Notes under the pieces: model-generated
What the model saw: the letters and a program-made list of their open reading frames with translations, nothing else
Told to the model about the DNA's origin: nothing
Databases searched by the model: none
Made by a program: the position numbers and the translations under genes
Assembly (NCBI RefSeq): GCF_000002875.2
Contig: NC_009389.2
Location: 402,610 to 466,609 of the forward strand
Source of the DNA: Leishmania infantum JPCM5
Lineage: Eukaryota; Euglenozoa; Kinetoplastea; Trypanosomatida; Trypanosomatidae
Direction: 5' to 3'
DNA: 64,000 nt
Part shown: positions 1-9,582 of the stretch, piece by piece
How the letters are laid out: each line of letters opens with the position of its first letter
Position numbering within the stretch: the stretch's first letter is position 1

Positions 1-3000
1 CGACCGCTGCGGCCGCAAACGGGGCCACGGTGAGACATTGTATATGTGCTCACCCGCTTCGGCGGCGGTTGCAGCGGACACCGGCGGACTGCAAGATGCG
101 GAGGGGCTGCCCGCTGCGGCAGGCGGCGACGGTTGCGACGGCGTCGGTGGGTTTCTGCTCTGGCTGCGGCCGCTACGCTGACCCGATTGCGGAACCTCCC
201 CCGACGTTCGAGTCTGGACGACAGAGCCGGCGGAAGGGTGCTCCCTGTGTGGCGTGCGTGGGGGCTGATGCTGGTGCTGGTACTGCCGCTGGGGCTGAGC
301 CGCGATGAACGCCCCCAAAGGCGGTGGGGGGCCAAGAGTAACGGCGGACGGCCGTTTCACGTCGCCGCTGCTGCCCCACGTTTGGCAGGACTCGACAGGG
401 ACGTCGCCGCCGACGACCCCGTTGCGCGCCGTTGCACCGCCGTACCACACCTCCGCACACGTTATGTCGCGAGGCCGGCGCGTCGTCGTCCGAGGCTGCG
501 TTATGACGGGCGACTTCACGGACGCTAGTACTGCACCTTGCCGCAGGCGCACCACCTCCAGCGCCAACTGTTGCACAGCGGCAACGATGTGCTGGCGTAG
601 AGGTGCGAGAGCAGTTATAGCGGAAGAGTTTGTCGTCTCTAGGGAAGCGCCGCCAAGGTGCGGCGACGATGCTGGCGGCGCCGGTGAAACGGCCGCTGAT
701 GACACCACGCTTGGAGAGGTAGCGCCGGCCGTGGAAAGGCGCGCTGATACCAGCGACAGTGCGGTAGTTCGGCCAGTTGTCGTGCGCGTGTGCGAGACCG
801 CACCTGCGAGCTCCTTGCGCACGCCTTTCCTCGTCGGCGTTGCCTCTGCCGACACCATGAACACTTCCTCCACCTCTGGCGCCTCGTCATCGCCACCGAA
901 GAGCTGCTTCTCCGTCGGCAACACGGCACCGTGGAAGTGCGGCGTGCAGGAGCTGTCGCCGACGACTGCAGCATCGACCGAGAGTGGAAAGGGGGGCGCG
1001 TGGGCAATGTCGCCGATCGTCTTCAAGGTAGTCCTCTCCACATCCAGGTGTAGCGCAAGCTGTTCTTCGAGTGTTGCGCAGCGGCGCTTGGCAGCCGTCG
1101 TCGCCCCAGTCGAGGCCCGCAGCTTCGTCTCAAGGCTTGAGATGTGCGCTTCAAGGGATGCTCGCTCCGTCTTCCAAGCCTCCGCGGCCGTCCCGCGCGT
1201 TTGGCTCTCTTCCTGCTGCTGCTTCAGCAGCTGGACCGCCTCACGGGCGTGGCACGTCTGCAGCTGCGCAAGGGCTGCCTTGTGCTTCTCCTTTAGCTCA
1301 TCCAGCTCATCCGTAAGAGCTGTCTGCGCCGCTGCGTGATCGCGGAGTGCAGTCGCCTGACGTGCACCCTTGGCCTGCTCTCTCACAAGGGCGGACTCCG
1401 CAGCGTCTTTCAGCTGCGCCGCCTCCTCCGCAAGGGCCGCGCTGCGCTCGGCGGCCGCCTTCGCCTCCGCCACCGCGTCCTCGGATGCTCGCTGCTTAGC
1501 CGTCACCGCCGCACATGTCGCCTTCAGCTCCGTCAGCTGTGCCTCCAGCTCCTCGCGTACAAGCGCAGCCGTCTCAACCTGCGTCTCGCATGCCAGTCGC
1601 TGTTTCTCCGCGGCAAGCACCTCGCGGCGAGCAGCCTGCACATCCTCTTCATACTTCTTCATGGAGAGCGTGCGCCACTGGCACTCCGCCTGCGCCTCCT
1701 GCAGCGCTGCGTGAGCCCGGCCAAGCTCCGATTTGAGGTAGCGGCAGGCCTGCTCGAGCTTCGCTGCAGTCGCGCCAGATCGGTCAGCACTGCCCCTGGT
1801 GCCTGCGGGAGCGACGTCACCCCCAGGCGATGACTTCCGCCTCTGTGAGGGGAGAGACGAGACGCACCGGTGGAGCTCGCGCAACAGGAGAACCGCTTGC
1901 TTGCTTTGGTGGCGCAGCTCGTGCGAAATGCGGCTCGCGGAGGTGCTGCCCTTCACATTGTTTGCCGGTGCCGCCCGGGTCGCCCCACATGCTGACTGGG
2001 GCGGCGACGACGTCCGCGCACGCCGCTGGCCAGGCGTCGCCGCGGGTGGAGGGAGTGATGATGCGCGGTGGGTGCGAGGCTTCGGGGATGCGGTGCTGCA
2101 GTGCTCCTCCCTCGCGGTCACCGCTGCACGCGAGAAAAGACGCCCACTTTGTGCGTCATCGTCGTCTTCCGAAGACGACAGCTCCAGCGTGCGCGTCGCC
2201 GAGCTTGAGCGCGAGTGCGACTGCAAAATCGCGGAGCAGCTACGCAGATCATCCGCGTTCTCATCGTGGTCGTCCTCGTACACAAGCGTGCTGTTCATGT
2301 GATCTCTGCGCCAATTGGCAGGAAATTGGCGACGGCTGCGTGAGGAGAGTGCGGGGGACGGCGGCCTGACACGTTCCGCACCGTCGGTCCTGGAGAAAAG
2401 GCGTTGCTTCACGGTGAACAGCACATCCTGTAACGACTGCACCACACGTCCCTGGTCCTTTGAAGCCGCCTGCAGCGTGTGCCGCGCCACCTTCACCTCA
2501 TCCTTGAGCGCTTCCCTCTGCTGCTGAAGTTCGGTGACGCGGTGCATGCGCCGTCGACTGTCGTCCGTCTGCCGTTGCAGTGCGTCACGCGCGCTCGTCA
2601 GGGCTGCCTCAGCCTTCTCCTTCTCCGTAGTCACCGCACGCACCTCCGCCTCCTGCCGGTCAGCGGCCTCCCGCAGCCGTGCGGCCTGCTCTGCGATGGT
2701 AGCGTCCCGCTCACGCAGGGCACCCTCCATCGAGGCCATGTTCCGCGCCAGCTGATGCATCCGAAGATGGATGTCGGCGTACTCGTCCTCCGTTTCGGCA
2801 GACGCCTTCGCGGCGCGCTCTCGCAGCGCGGCGAGCTCGTCGTCCTGCGCCGCCACGCGTGCTTCCATCTCCTGTAGCTCCTTGCGCGCCTGGTGAAGCT
2901 GCGCCTCGAGCGTGTCCTGATGTTTCTCATAGCGTGCGCGCTGCGCCTCCCAATCAGCCCCCGCTGCCTTCACGAGCATGCGCTGCTCCTCCTCCTGCCG

Positions 3001-4233
3001 CTGCTGCTGCTGCTGCGCATCTCTTGCGTGGCACAACTCCACCTCCAGCCGCTTCATGGAGTCCTGCTGCGCCTGCTGCGTCTGGCGCGCCTTCTGCAGC
3101 GCGTGTTTCAGCTCCTCGCACTCCCCTGCTGCCTCGGTGAGTTTCTCCTGCAACGTCACCCGGTCCGCGCACACGGTGTTGTAGGCCTCGACAAGGTCGG
3201 CGTAGCGGCTTGCCTGTTCCTCGACCTCCTTACTGACCTGCCGAAGCACCGCCTCCTCCTCGGCATCTCGCTCCTTCTCGTAGCGGCGCAGAGCTGCGGC
3301 GACAACGGCTTCCATCTCCGCATGCGTCACGAGGACCGCCGCGCCAGCCTCGTCATCATCATCATCATCATCATCATCTCCTGCCCTCTCTTCCGGCGCC
3401 CGCTCCTTCTCCGCAGCGATGTTGTCATGAGGGCTGCCCTTCGCAGCAGACTGTGGCGTCGACGACACCGGGGTGGGAGCGTGGGAGCCCATAGAAGGCG
3501 TTTCGACTGCTGGAGGCAGCGGCTGCCGGGCAGCCTCCACATCGGCGTAGAGGCTGCGAGACGGTGAAGCAGGGGCGAGTGTCGTGGCAACTGATGGAGA
3601 CGGCGCCGTGAAGGCATCCCCATCCCAGCCAGCATCGGCTTCGTGGTCGTCGAGGCCACTCTTGTCGTGCACTGCGTCTTCTCTGTACCGCTGGCGATGA
3701 GGAGGGTGCGCAGCAGGTGGCCGCAGCATCGCCCCAGACGCGGGGGTGGGCGGGCGGTCACGATGCCGATGAGGGCGACGAGACTTGGCGGAAGATCGAA
3801 GCTGTAAAGGCGCCTCCCGCGCGTCCTTACCGCGCGGTGACAAGAAATCCAGCGCGCTGGGCTCTGCGCGCGAGTGCACCATGGTGGCCGACGCCGCGCC
3901 GGCGGATGCAGCAGCACCAGCGGCAGATGGCGCGCTTGCCAAGACACTCCGCACGGTAGAGTGTGCCTGTGACGACGCCGACGTAGCGGCAGGAGCCGTG
4001 GCGTAGGTGACGGAAAAGGATGAGGCAGGGGCCGCGGCTGGACGCTTCACGGAGCTTCCGCCAGTTGGCGAACGGAGTCCTACTAGCTCTGGGGAAGTGG
4101 TGTCCATCAGCATCTCGAGAGCAGAGCGTACAACACGGCGGCCGGAGTTTCTGCCGCCGCTGCCGCTGTGCCCTGCCCCAGCAGCCGCGGCGGTGGTCGA
4201 TGACGTGCGACTCGGAGTGGTGAAGGCTGACAT
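1..4233 (-). CDS. Long coiled-coil protein, 3' end outside the window
   Basis: The minus-strand frame is open from an ATG at 4233 to the window edge, so at least 1411 residues are present and the stop lies to the left. The N-terminal ~290 residues are Ser/Ala/Thr-rich and probably disordered. They are followed by an acidic run of about nine Asp (plus-strand ATC repeats near 3352-3378) and then heptad-rich, Glu/Gln/Arg/Ala-rich helix over roughly residues 300-610. A Ser-rich linker (around 650-800) separates this from a second coiled coil (about 820-1060), and the visible tail is again low in complexity. No catalytic motif was seen. The architecture suggests a cytoskeletal or flagellar structural protein, but that is inference and no family was recognised. 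GC-rich codon use on the minus strand matches the other genes. Confidence 0.8.
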   Translation of the reverse strand, partial: MSAFTTPSRTSSTTAAAAGAGHSGSGGRNSGRRVVRSALEMLMDTTSPELVGLRSPTGGSSVKRPAAAPASSFSVTYATAPAATSASSQAHSTVRSVLASAPSAAGAAASAGAASATMVHSRAEPSALDFLSPRGKDAREAPLQLRSSAKSRRPHRHRDRPPTPASGAMLRPPAAHPPHRQRYREDAVHDKSGLDDHEADAGWDGDAFTAPSPSVATTLAPASPSRSLYADVEAARQPLPPAVETPSMGSHAPTPVSSTPQSAAKGSPHDNIAAEKERAPEERAGDDDDDDDDDEAGAAVLVTHAEMEAVVAAALRRYEKERDAEEEAVLRQVSKEVEEQASRYADLVEAYNTVCADRVTLQEKLTEAAGECEELKHALQKARQTQQAQQDSMKRLEVELCHARDAQQQQQRQEEEQRMLVKAAGADWEAQRARYEKHQDTLEAQLHQARKELQEMEARVAAQDDELAALRERAAKASAETEDEYADIHLRMHQLARNMASMEGALRERDATIAEQAARLREAADRQEAEVRAVTTEKEKAEAALTSARDALQRQTDDSRRRMHRVTELQQQREALKDEVKVARHTLQAASKDQGRVVQSLQDVLFTVKQRLFSRTDGAERVRPPSPALSSRSRRQFPANWRRDHMNSTLVYEDDHDENADDLRSCSAILQSHSRSSSATRTLELSSSEDDDDAQSGRLFSRAAVTAREEHCSTASPKPRTHRASSLPPPAATPGQRRARTSSPPQSACGATRAAPANNVKGSTSASRISHELRHQSKQAVLLLRELHRCVSSLPSQRRKSSPGGDVAPAGTRGSADRSGATAAKLEQACRYLKSELGRAHAALQEAQAECQWRTLSMKKYEEDVQAARREVLAAEKQRLACETQVETAALVREELEAQLTELKATCAAVTAKQRASEDAVAEAKAAAERSAALAEEAAQLKDAAESALVREQAKGARQATALRDHAAAQTALTDELDELKEKHKAALAQLQTCHAREAVQLLKQQQEESQTRGTAAEAWKTERASLEAHISSLETKLRASTGATTAAKRRCATLEEQLALHLDVERTTLKTIGDIAHAPPFPLSVDAAVVGDSSCTPHFHGAVLPTEKQLFGGDDEAPEVEEVFMVSAEATPTRKGVRKELAGAVSHTRTTTGRTTALSLVSARLSTAGATSPSVVSSAAVSPAPPASSPHLGGASLETTNSSAITALAPLRQHIVAAVQQLALEVVRLRQGAVLASVKSPVITQPRTTTRRPRDITCAEVWYGGATARNGVVGGDVPVESCQTWGSSGDVKRPSAVTLGPPPPLGAFIAAQPQRQYQHQHQPPRTPHREHPSAGSVVQTRTSGEVPQSGQRSGRSQSRNPPTPSQPSPPAAAGSPSASCSPPVSAATAAEAGEHIYNVSPWPRLRPQRS

Positions 4234-5771
4234 GAAGCAAGCAGTAAAGAGGACTCTCTTACTGTGTCTTTGTGTGTGCGTGCGTGCGAGGGCGTTGCTG
4301 GCACGGAGCTACACTGAGAACTGTAGGAGCTGCAGTAGTGGTACAACTGCGTGTATCAGTGGTCTATCGGTGTGCTTCGAACTGGCTGGAAGTTGTGTAC
4401 GCTTGCGTATATGCATGTATGTGTGCGTGTGTCTACTGAGGTTTCCATGTACTTTTTGGAGAGCCCGAGTGAGGCAGTGTTTTCCTCTGCGCCTCTGACG
4501 GGCACACACTGGCGATCTCCTCTCCCCGGTGCCCTTTAGCGCGCCGTGCTTCCCTTCCCGGTTGGTGCAGCTGCTGCTGAGGCCGGTGCTGGCGTTGTGC
4601 GCGTGCGTGTGTGATGGAGGGAGAGCAGACCATACGCAATGGAGCAAAGGACAACAAGGGTGGGTGGGTGTGGTGTGTGTGTGTGTGTGCGAGGGGTAGG
4701 TTGGAGGGGTGTAGAGGCGGACCGCCGGAGAGGCCGCGGGGACACGCGCATGATACGTTCATCGACATGCGGCGAGCATCAGCGAAAGAGAGGAAGCACC
4801 GCGGTCGCCTGCGTGTTTCGAGGGCGGCCACACGACCACCAGCGGCACCGCCTGCCTCGCTCCCGCCGCCATCGCCGCATCCCCAGTGCCGCACGTCGGT
4901 GTGCATGTTCGAGGCTGCCTGTCAGTCGCAGAAACAGGAAGGATGGCGGGGTCGCGTGTGTGGCGCTTCGTTTTTGTCTCGCACCTCACCTCAACGGTGA
5001 TCGCATCGGCAGCCGCTAAATACGGTGGATGGGGAGGGTCAGGTACTGTGCAACTTGCTCGCAGCGAGGAAAGCAGAAAAGCGTGCATTCTCGTTCGAGT
5101 GTGTGCGTTAGGGCAGGGTGTGTGGGGGGGGGTGAGCAGCAGGGGGTGCAGGACGGTGTTGGCACACTCACCTTTGAGAACGCTCCCCCCTCTTCCCCCC
5201 TCCACACACACACAGAGGGCAAAAACACTGAGGCCGCCTCCGTCCACGCGATGCAGCGCTTCCACGCTCGTATTCGCTCTGGAAAAGATGGAGGCCGAGG
5301 GGGGCGGAGGCCTCCGTCAGGGGAACGATACGCTGTTCGTGCTCCCACGCCCCATCGGGGGCGCACGCGTGCGCATGTACGAGCGCGTGCAAAAACACGG
5401 GCGCTGAGGAGAGTCATGTATGGGGCGGCGGCGCCTCTGACGGAAATGGGACGTCGATGGCGACAGTGTAGCCCATCTAGATAGGCCTGCATGTACCGCT
5501 GTGTGGGTGCCTGTGAGCGGCTCCGTAGTGGAAGAAAAGGAGGCGGGAGCATCCTTACGCGCATCGGCAAGCGGCCGATACACTCCGCCCCCGATCCAGG
5601 GCCGTTTCGAAACAGTAACAGTAGTGGCAGCCGCTGCAGCTACGGAGATACTGAGCGCACGTCTAAGAGAAAGAAGAGCTAGAGGTGCTGCGCATGCCTC
5701 TATTATTTGGCCACCGCCTCCCCCCTGCCCCTCCGCTCTCTGTCTGCTACGGACTGCCGGCTCTCTCGCTC
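4234..5771. other. Gene-free interval, 1.5 kb
   Basis: No credible coding frame on either strand. It holds TG tracts (4673-4689), G-runs and plus-strand purine-rich stretches. It should contain the 5' leader and splice-acceptor region of the long coiled-coil gene and the 3' UTR of the 109-residue protein gene. Confidence 0.6.
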
Positions 5772-6101
5772 TCATACCGCGCGAGAGCTAAGCGGATGAT
5801 AATGGCGGATCATCTTGTTGATCGCCCTCACGTACTCCTCCTCCACGTATGCGCGTTTCGAGGCCTCTTCCTGCACAACGGCCTGTCTGGCCTCCTCCAG
5901 CACACGCCGGCTCTGCAGCCACTCCTTCTTAAACTGTGCCACGCATAGGAGCTGATCGTCCAGATCACCTGACATGATGTCGATCAGTTTGAGCCGTGCC
6001 TTGGCCTCCCGCCGCTCGCACTCCAGGCGGATAACGCGCTCCGTTTTGAAGAAGTGGTGCAGTGCCACCTCCTCCGCCTGTTGTTGCCTTGATCGGGACA
6101 T
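5772..6101 (-). CDS. Small conserved-looking helical protein, 109 aa
   Basis: The chosen start is the ATG at 6101, giving 109 residues. The frame stays open upstream, but that part translates a Pro/Ser low-complexity polypyrimidine tract, and the first AG after the tract lies at about 6104-6105, so the longer form would be lost by trans-splicing. That places the leader only a few bases from the ATG. The product is almost wholly charged helix, with an Arg/Glu-rich heptad-like segment over about residues 20-95 and a short tail containing HYHPL. Family unknown. The size and Arg/Glu/Tyr pattern resemble small axonemal microtubule-associated proteins, which is only a weak inference. It lies downstream of the ATPase gene in the same direction. 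Confidence 0.65.
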   Translation of the reverse strand: MSRSRQQQAEEVALHHFFKTERVIRLECERREAKARLKLIDIMSGDLDDQLLCVAQFKKEWLQSRRVLEEARQAVVQEEASKRAYVEEEYVRAINKMIRHYHPLSSRAV

Positions 6102-6708
6102 GACTGGATGGAGGGGTGGTGGTGGTGTCAAGAGAGGGAGGAGAGCAGGACGCGATGAACGCTGTCTGAAGAAGTTCGCAGATGTGATGGATATGTGTAC
6201 CTGCGTTGGAGTTGATACCACCGCCGCCCCTGGCACAGGTGAGCCTATGGCACTCAACAGCAACACCGGTGGCGATCAGTTGCGACACCGTCGCACGCAG
6301 CGCGTGCGTGAGGGAGTCACACGTCAGCGTGTCCACGTATGCCACACAACAAAGGAGGGGGGAAGAGCGGAGACGACGACGGAGTGGAGTGCGTCGCGGG
6401 GCATGTGCCCATTCGAGACAAAGACGGGCGCATATGGCACGTGATTGCGCAGCTGATGATGCGCAGGCCTCTGTGTCCTTCACGTACAGTACACCCAACG
6501 GGGACAGAAAGGGAGGAGACGCTGAGACAGGCAAGAATAGATAAAACGACGTCCCACACCGGCGTCATCAGGCGACTACCGTAACGGCCATCAAGACGAC
6601 GGATGGAGGGGCCGTTGCTTCAAGCAAGGACGCTTTACAGCAGACTTTCTCGATGTGCGGATGGGTCCGCTGCACCGCCACCGTTCGCGCGGTGGTGCCT
6701 TGCCCACC
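6102..6708. other. Intergenic interval
   Basis: No credible gene. It contains a polypyrimidine tract on the minus strand next to 6105 (plus-strand GA/GGT-rich sequence at 6106-6160), which probably directs trans-splicing of the 109-residue gene and polyadenylation of the ATPase mRNA. Confidence 0.5.
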
Positions 6709-9582
6709 TTACTCTGCTGGGGCCATTGGCGTCGGTCGGGCACGGCAGAGCAGCTTCACATCGAGGCTGGCAATGCAGCCCACCACTGCATTCAGAGAGG
6801 ATGGCACGGAACTGCGGCGAGCAGCGGCGTCATGAGATGGCGTGCTTGTTGTCCTGCGTGGCCGCGCCGCCGCAGCGTCCTCGTCCGCATCGACGCGGCC
6901 GTGCGGCTGGAGGCCGTGCATGCCGTCCACACATGCGCGGTACGTGCGAAAGCCGAGGCAGTAGCAGATGCCATGCACCGTGAGCTTCCCCATGTCCTGC
7001 AGAACTGCGACGGCACCACAGTAGACGCACAGGCAAGCGGCAAAGATGGGGCGTGCGTCGATGGCCCAGGTCATGTACAGCCCGTACACCACGGCGAGGG
7101 CGAGTACAACGCGCAGGCGCGAGCGTCGCCAGAAGCGCCACCCCGCCCGCACCGGCGAGGCGCAGCTCATCGTCAGGAATAGGTTCAGGTAGAGGATGTA
7201 GAACGTGAGAATGCCGCCCAGGTGCTCCTCAGTGATGACCGGCAGCATGCTGGGTGAGACAAGTGGCCACCAGCCACGTCCGTCACAGGCAAGGCCGCCA
7301 GCAATGCCGAGGGCGACGCCGCCGACGAGACCGATAAAAGCCATCGTGGACGCCTGCAGCAGCGCCACGCGGTAGCTGAGAGAGCAGGGTGCCGCGGTCC
7401 AGTAAGTGTCGTCGCCAGCCTCTGTAGACACCCACATCAGCGTCAGTCCGTTGATGTAGGCCAGTGTCAATACGTGAAGGCCACTCGGTGGAAGCCCTAG
7501 TCCGACCTCGTTCGAGGATTCGCCGGCGCAGCGCCGCGGAACCGCCACCGCCAAGGCGGCACCGAGCACCGACAGCTGCAGTGCCGCCGCTGTTACCCAA
7601 AAGAAAACGGAGTAGATGGTGCCGAAGAGTTCGCGGCTGACGACAAGCAGTTCCACCACGGCGCCGAGGTGATCGGAGGTGAGGGCGATGTCCGCACCCC
7701 ACAGCGCTCCCCGTGCCGCGGCTTGGCCCTGCTCGGCCGAAAGAAGCGCAATGCCGACATCCGAAAGGCGCGCCGCTGCGGCGTCGTTCACCCCGTCGCC
7801 CAGCACAGCTACGACGCGGCCTGACTGCTGAAGCGCACGCACGAGCGCTGCCTTCTGGCGAGGCTGCATCTCTGCATACGCGCGGCAGGCGGCGTACTCG
7901 CTCGCAGAGTTCGCAGCGGCGCTCAGGTCGACTGTCACACTAATCGCAGACGCTGGAGAGCGGTGCTCTGCTTCCCACAACCTCAGAGGTGGCACGTCGC
8001 GCCCGCACATCACCTCGGATTTTAGCTGCACCGCCTCGGCCGCGGCGGCGACAGCCCGGTGCTCATCGCCGGAGATCAGCGTCACGGCAACACCAAGTCG
8101 ACTACAATCCGAGACCAACGGGGCCGCGTCGCTGCGCAGTGGGTCAGCGAACGTCAGAAGTCCTGCTAACCGCCAAGGGTCATCGCCCTCGGCAACGGCC
8201 ACCGCCACACATCGCAGACCGCTTTGGCTCCAGGCAAACACCAGACGCTGCGCCTCAACGCATGCGGCGGCAGACTCTGGATGCTGGACGAGCGCCAAGA
8301 CGGAGCGAAGCCGCCCTTCGGTGACTCGAAGAAGCGTCCCGTCACGCCGGCGCAGCAGGGCGGAGCTGCGATGCTCTCCCTCGTGCTCTACGTAGTCCAG
8401 CTGCGTGTACTCGTCACAGGCGTCCAGGTCCGCGCTGCGCAGCACAGCCCGCTTCGTCGCGTGCAGACTTGGCTGCCGCCACCGGCACGCCAGCGCCATC
8501 AGCTGTACCACGGCTGCACGCGACGGGTACCCTGCTAAGTAGGCGCGATGATGTGCCGCGAGGGTGCAGTGACCAGAGGACAGGGTGCCTGTCTTGTCCA
8601 CCAGCAGCATGTCAACCGATGCAAGTGAGAGGAGGGCGCGGAGGCGCAAGAGGACGGCCTGAGAACGCTGCATGGCCGCCGACGCACCTCGCGACACTGC
8701 CACATACACGGCGAGATCAAAGTCAAGCGGAGTGCACAGCAGCGCAAGCAGCGTCGTCTCCCGTGCCACCTTCCACACTGAGTAGCCGTCCCACCCACTG
8801 AGAACCCCGAACAGCACCACCTCTGCCGTCACCGCTACGGCAGCTACAAGGAAGTATGTGCCGGCGTAGGCTCGGCTGAGCCGCTGCCGCTCCTCAAAGC
8901 CGTGCGGCAGGCGCTCTACGAGCTCGATGGTCTGACCCACGAACGTTTCTGGCCCTGTGTAGCGCACCACAGCATCTGCAGCCCCGTCCACCACCTTGGT
9001 GCCGGCGATCAGGAGCTGGCCCGCGGTGACAGCCTCAGTGCGGGTGCGCCCCGTTACGTCTGACATATCGATCAGCACGGACCCGCTGTAGAGAGAGCAG
9101 TCAGCGAACACCACGGACCCTGCAACAAGCTGGACAAGGTCACCAGGGACCAGCTGCGCTGACCCCACCATTGCCCATGTCTCCTCTCGGTAGGCAACCG
9201 CGCGACCCGGTAAGAGGCACCGCTGGAGGCGCCGCACCCGTGCGCGGTCCACCAGCGCCGTCGTCACCAGCACCGCGACTCGCATCACCACGAGCCACGC
9301 CAGGGTAAACCACAGGCAGTGGCTGCCGCCGACGACCTCGTAGACGAACGCCCCAGCAGCGACGAGGGCCGTGCTGGGAGAAAGCAACGCGCCTACAACA
9401 ATGCGATGGAGCGGTGCCACCGTCAGTCGCACCTCGTTCATGCCGAACCGCTGGCGGGCTTCGTAGACGGCGGTCGAGTCGAGCGCGCGCGGCGGTGCAC
9501 GCACACTGTTCAGTGGGAGCCACGACTCCGGAGCGCCAACGCTGCCGTCTACCGGTGACGCGGCAGCCGAGTTAGAGCTCAT
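6709..9582 (-). CDS. Divergent P3A-type (proton pump-like) P-type ATPase, probably degenerate
   Basis: 957 residues from the ATG at 9582; the upstream in-frame extension is Pro/Cys-rich and looks like leader sequence. The family is clear: an N-terminal helix pair (about 62-112), actuator domain with LVPGDLV (145-150), phosphorylation motif DKTGT (329-333), the P-domain hinge GDGVND (595-600) and several C-terminal membrane helices (about 655-870). The layout and the TGPETFVG segment (209-216) resemble plasma-membrane H+-ATPases of class P3A. Odd points: the actuator motif TGES reads TGRT (177-180), so the glutamate needed for dephosphorylation is Arg; the KGAP nucleotide-binding loop reads TEGRL (421-425); and the helix-4 proline region reads TPLDFDL. 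The frame is intact, so it is not an ordinary pseudogene. It may be a catalytically impaired paralogue or have another role. Membrane location follows from the fold. Confidence 0.85.
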   Translation of the reverse strand: MSSNSAAASPVDGSVGAPESWLPLNSVRAPPRALDSTAVYEARQRFGMNEVRLTVAPLHRIVVGALLSPSTALVAAGAFVYEVVGGSHCLWFTLAWLVVMRVAVLVTTALVDRARVRRLQRCLLPGRAVAYREETWAMVGSAQLVPGDLVQLVAGSVVFADCSLYSGSVLIDMSDVTGRTRTEAVTAGQLLIAGTKVVDGAADAVVRYTGPETFVGQTIELVERLPHGFEERQRLSRAYAGTYFLVAAVAVTAEVVLFGVLSGWDGYSVWKVARETTLLALLCTPLDFDLAVYVAVSRGASAAMQRSQAVLLRLRALLSLASVDMLLVDKTGTLSSGHCTLAAHHRAYLAGYPSRAAVVQLMALACRWRQPSLHATKRAVLRSADLDACDEYTQLDYVEHEGEHRSSALLRRRDGTLLRVTEGRLRSVLALVQHPESAAACVEAQRLVFAWSQSGLRCVAVAVAEGDDPWRLAGLLTFADPLRSDAAPLVSDCSRLGVAVTLISGDEHRAVAAAAEAVQLKSEVMCGRDVPPLRLWEAEHRSPASAISVTVDLSAAANSASEYAACRAYAEMQPRQKAALVRALQQSGRVVAVLGDGVNDAAAARLSDVGIALLSAEQGQAAARGALWGADIALTSDHLGAVVELLVVSRELFGTIYSVFFWVTAAALQLSVLGAALAVAVPRRCAGESSNEVGLGLPPSGLHVLTLAYINGLTLMWVSTEAGDDTYWTAAPCSLSYRVALLQASTMAFIGLVGGVALGIAGGLACDGRGWWPLVSPSMLPVITEEHLGGILTFYILYLNLFLTMSCASPVRAGWRFWRRSRLRVVLALAVVYGLYMTWAIDARPIFAACLCVYCGAVAVLQDMGKLTVHGICYCLGFRTYRACVDGMHGLQPHGRVDADEDAAAARPRRTTSTPSHDAAARRSSVPSSLNAVVGCIASLDVKLLCRARPTPMAPAE

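Noticed and set aside
305..1339. 344-codon plus-strand open frame
   Set aside because: It lies opposite the long minus-strand coiled-coil gene, whose translation is heptad-rich protein. The plus-strand product is a Ser/Cys/Ala-rich antisense shadow.
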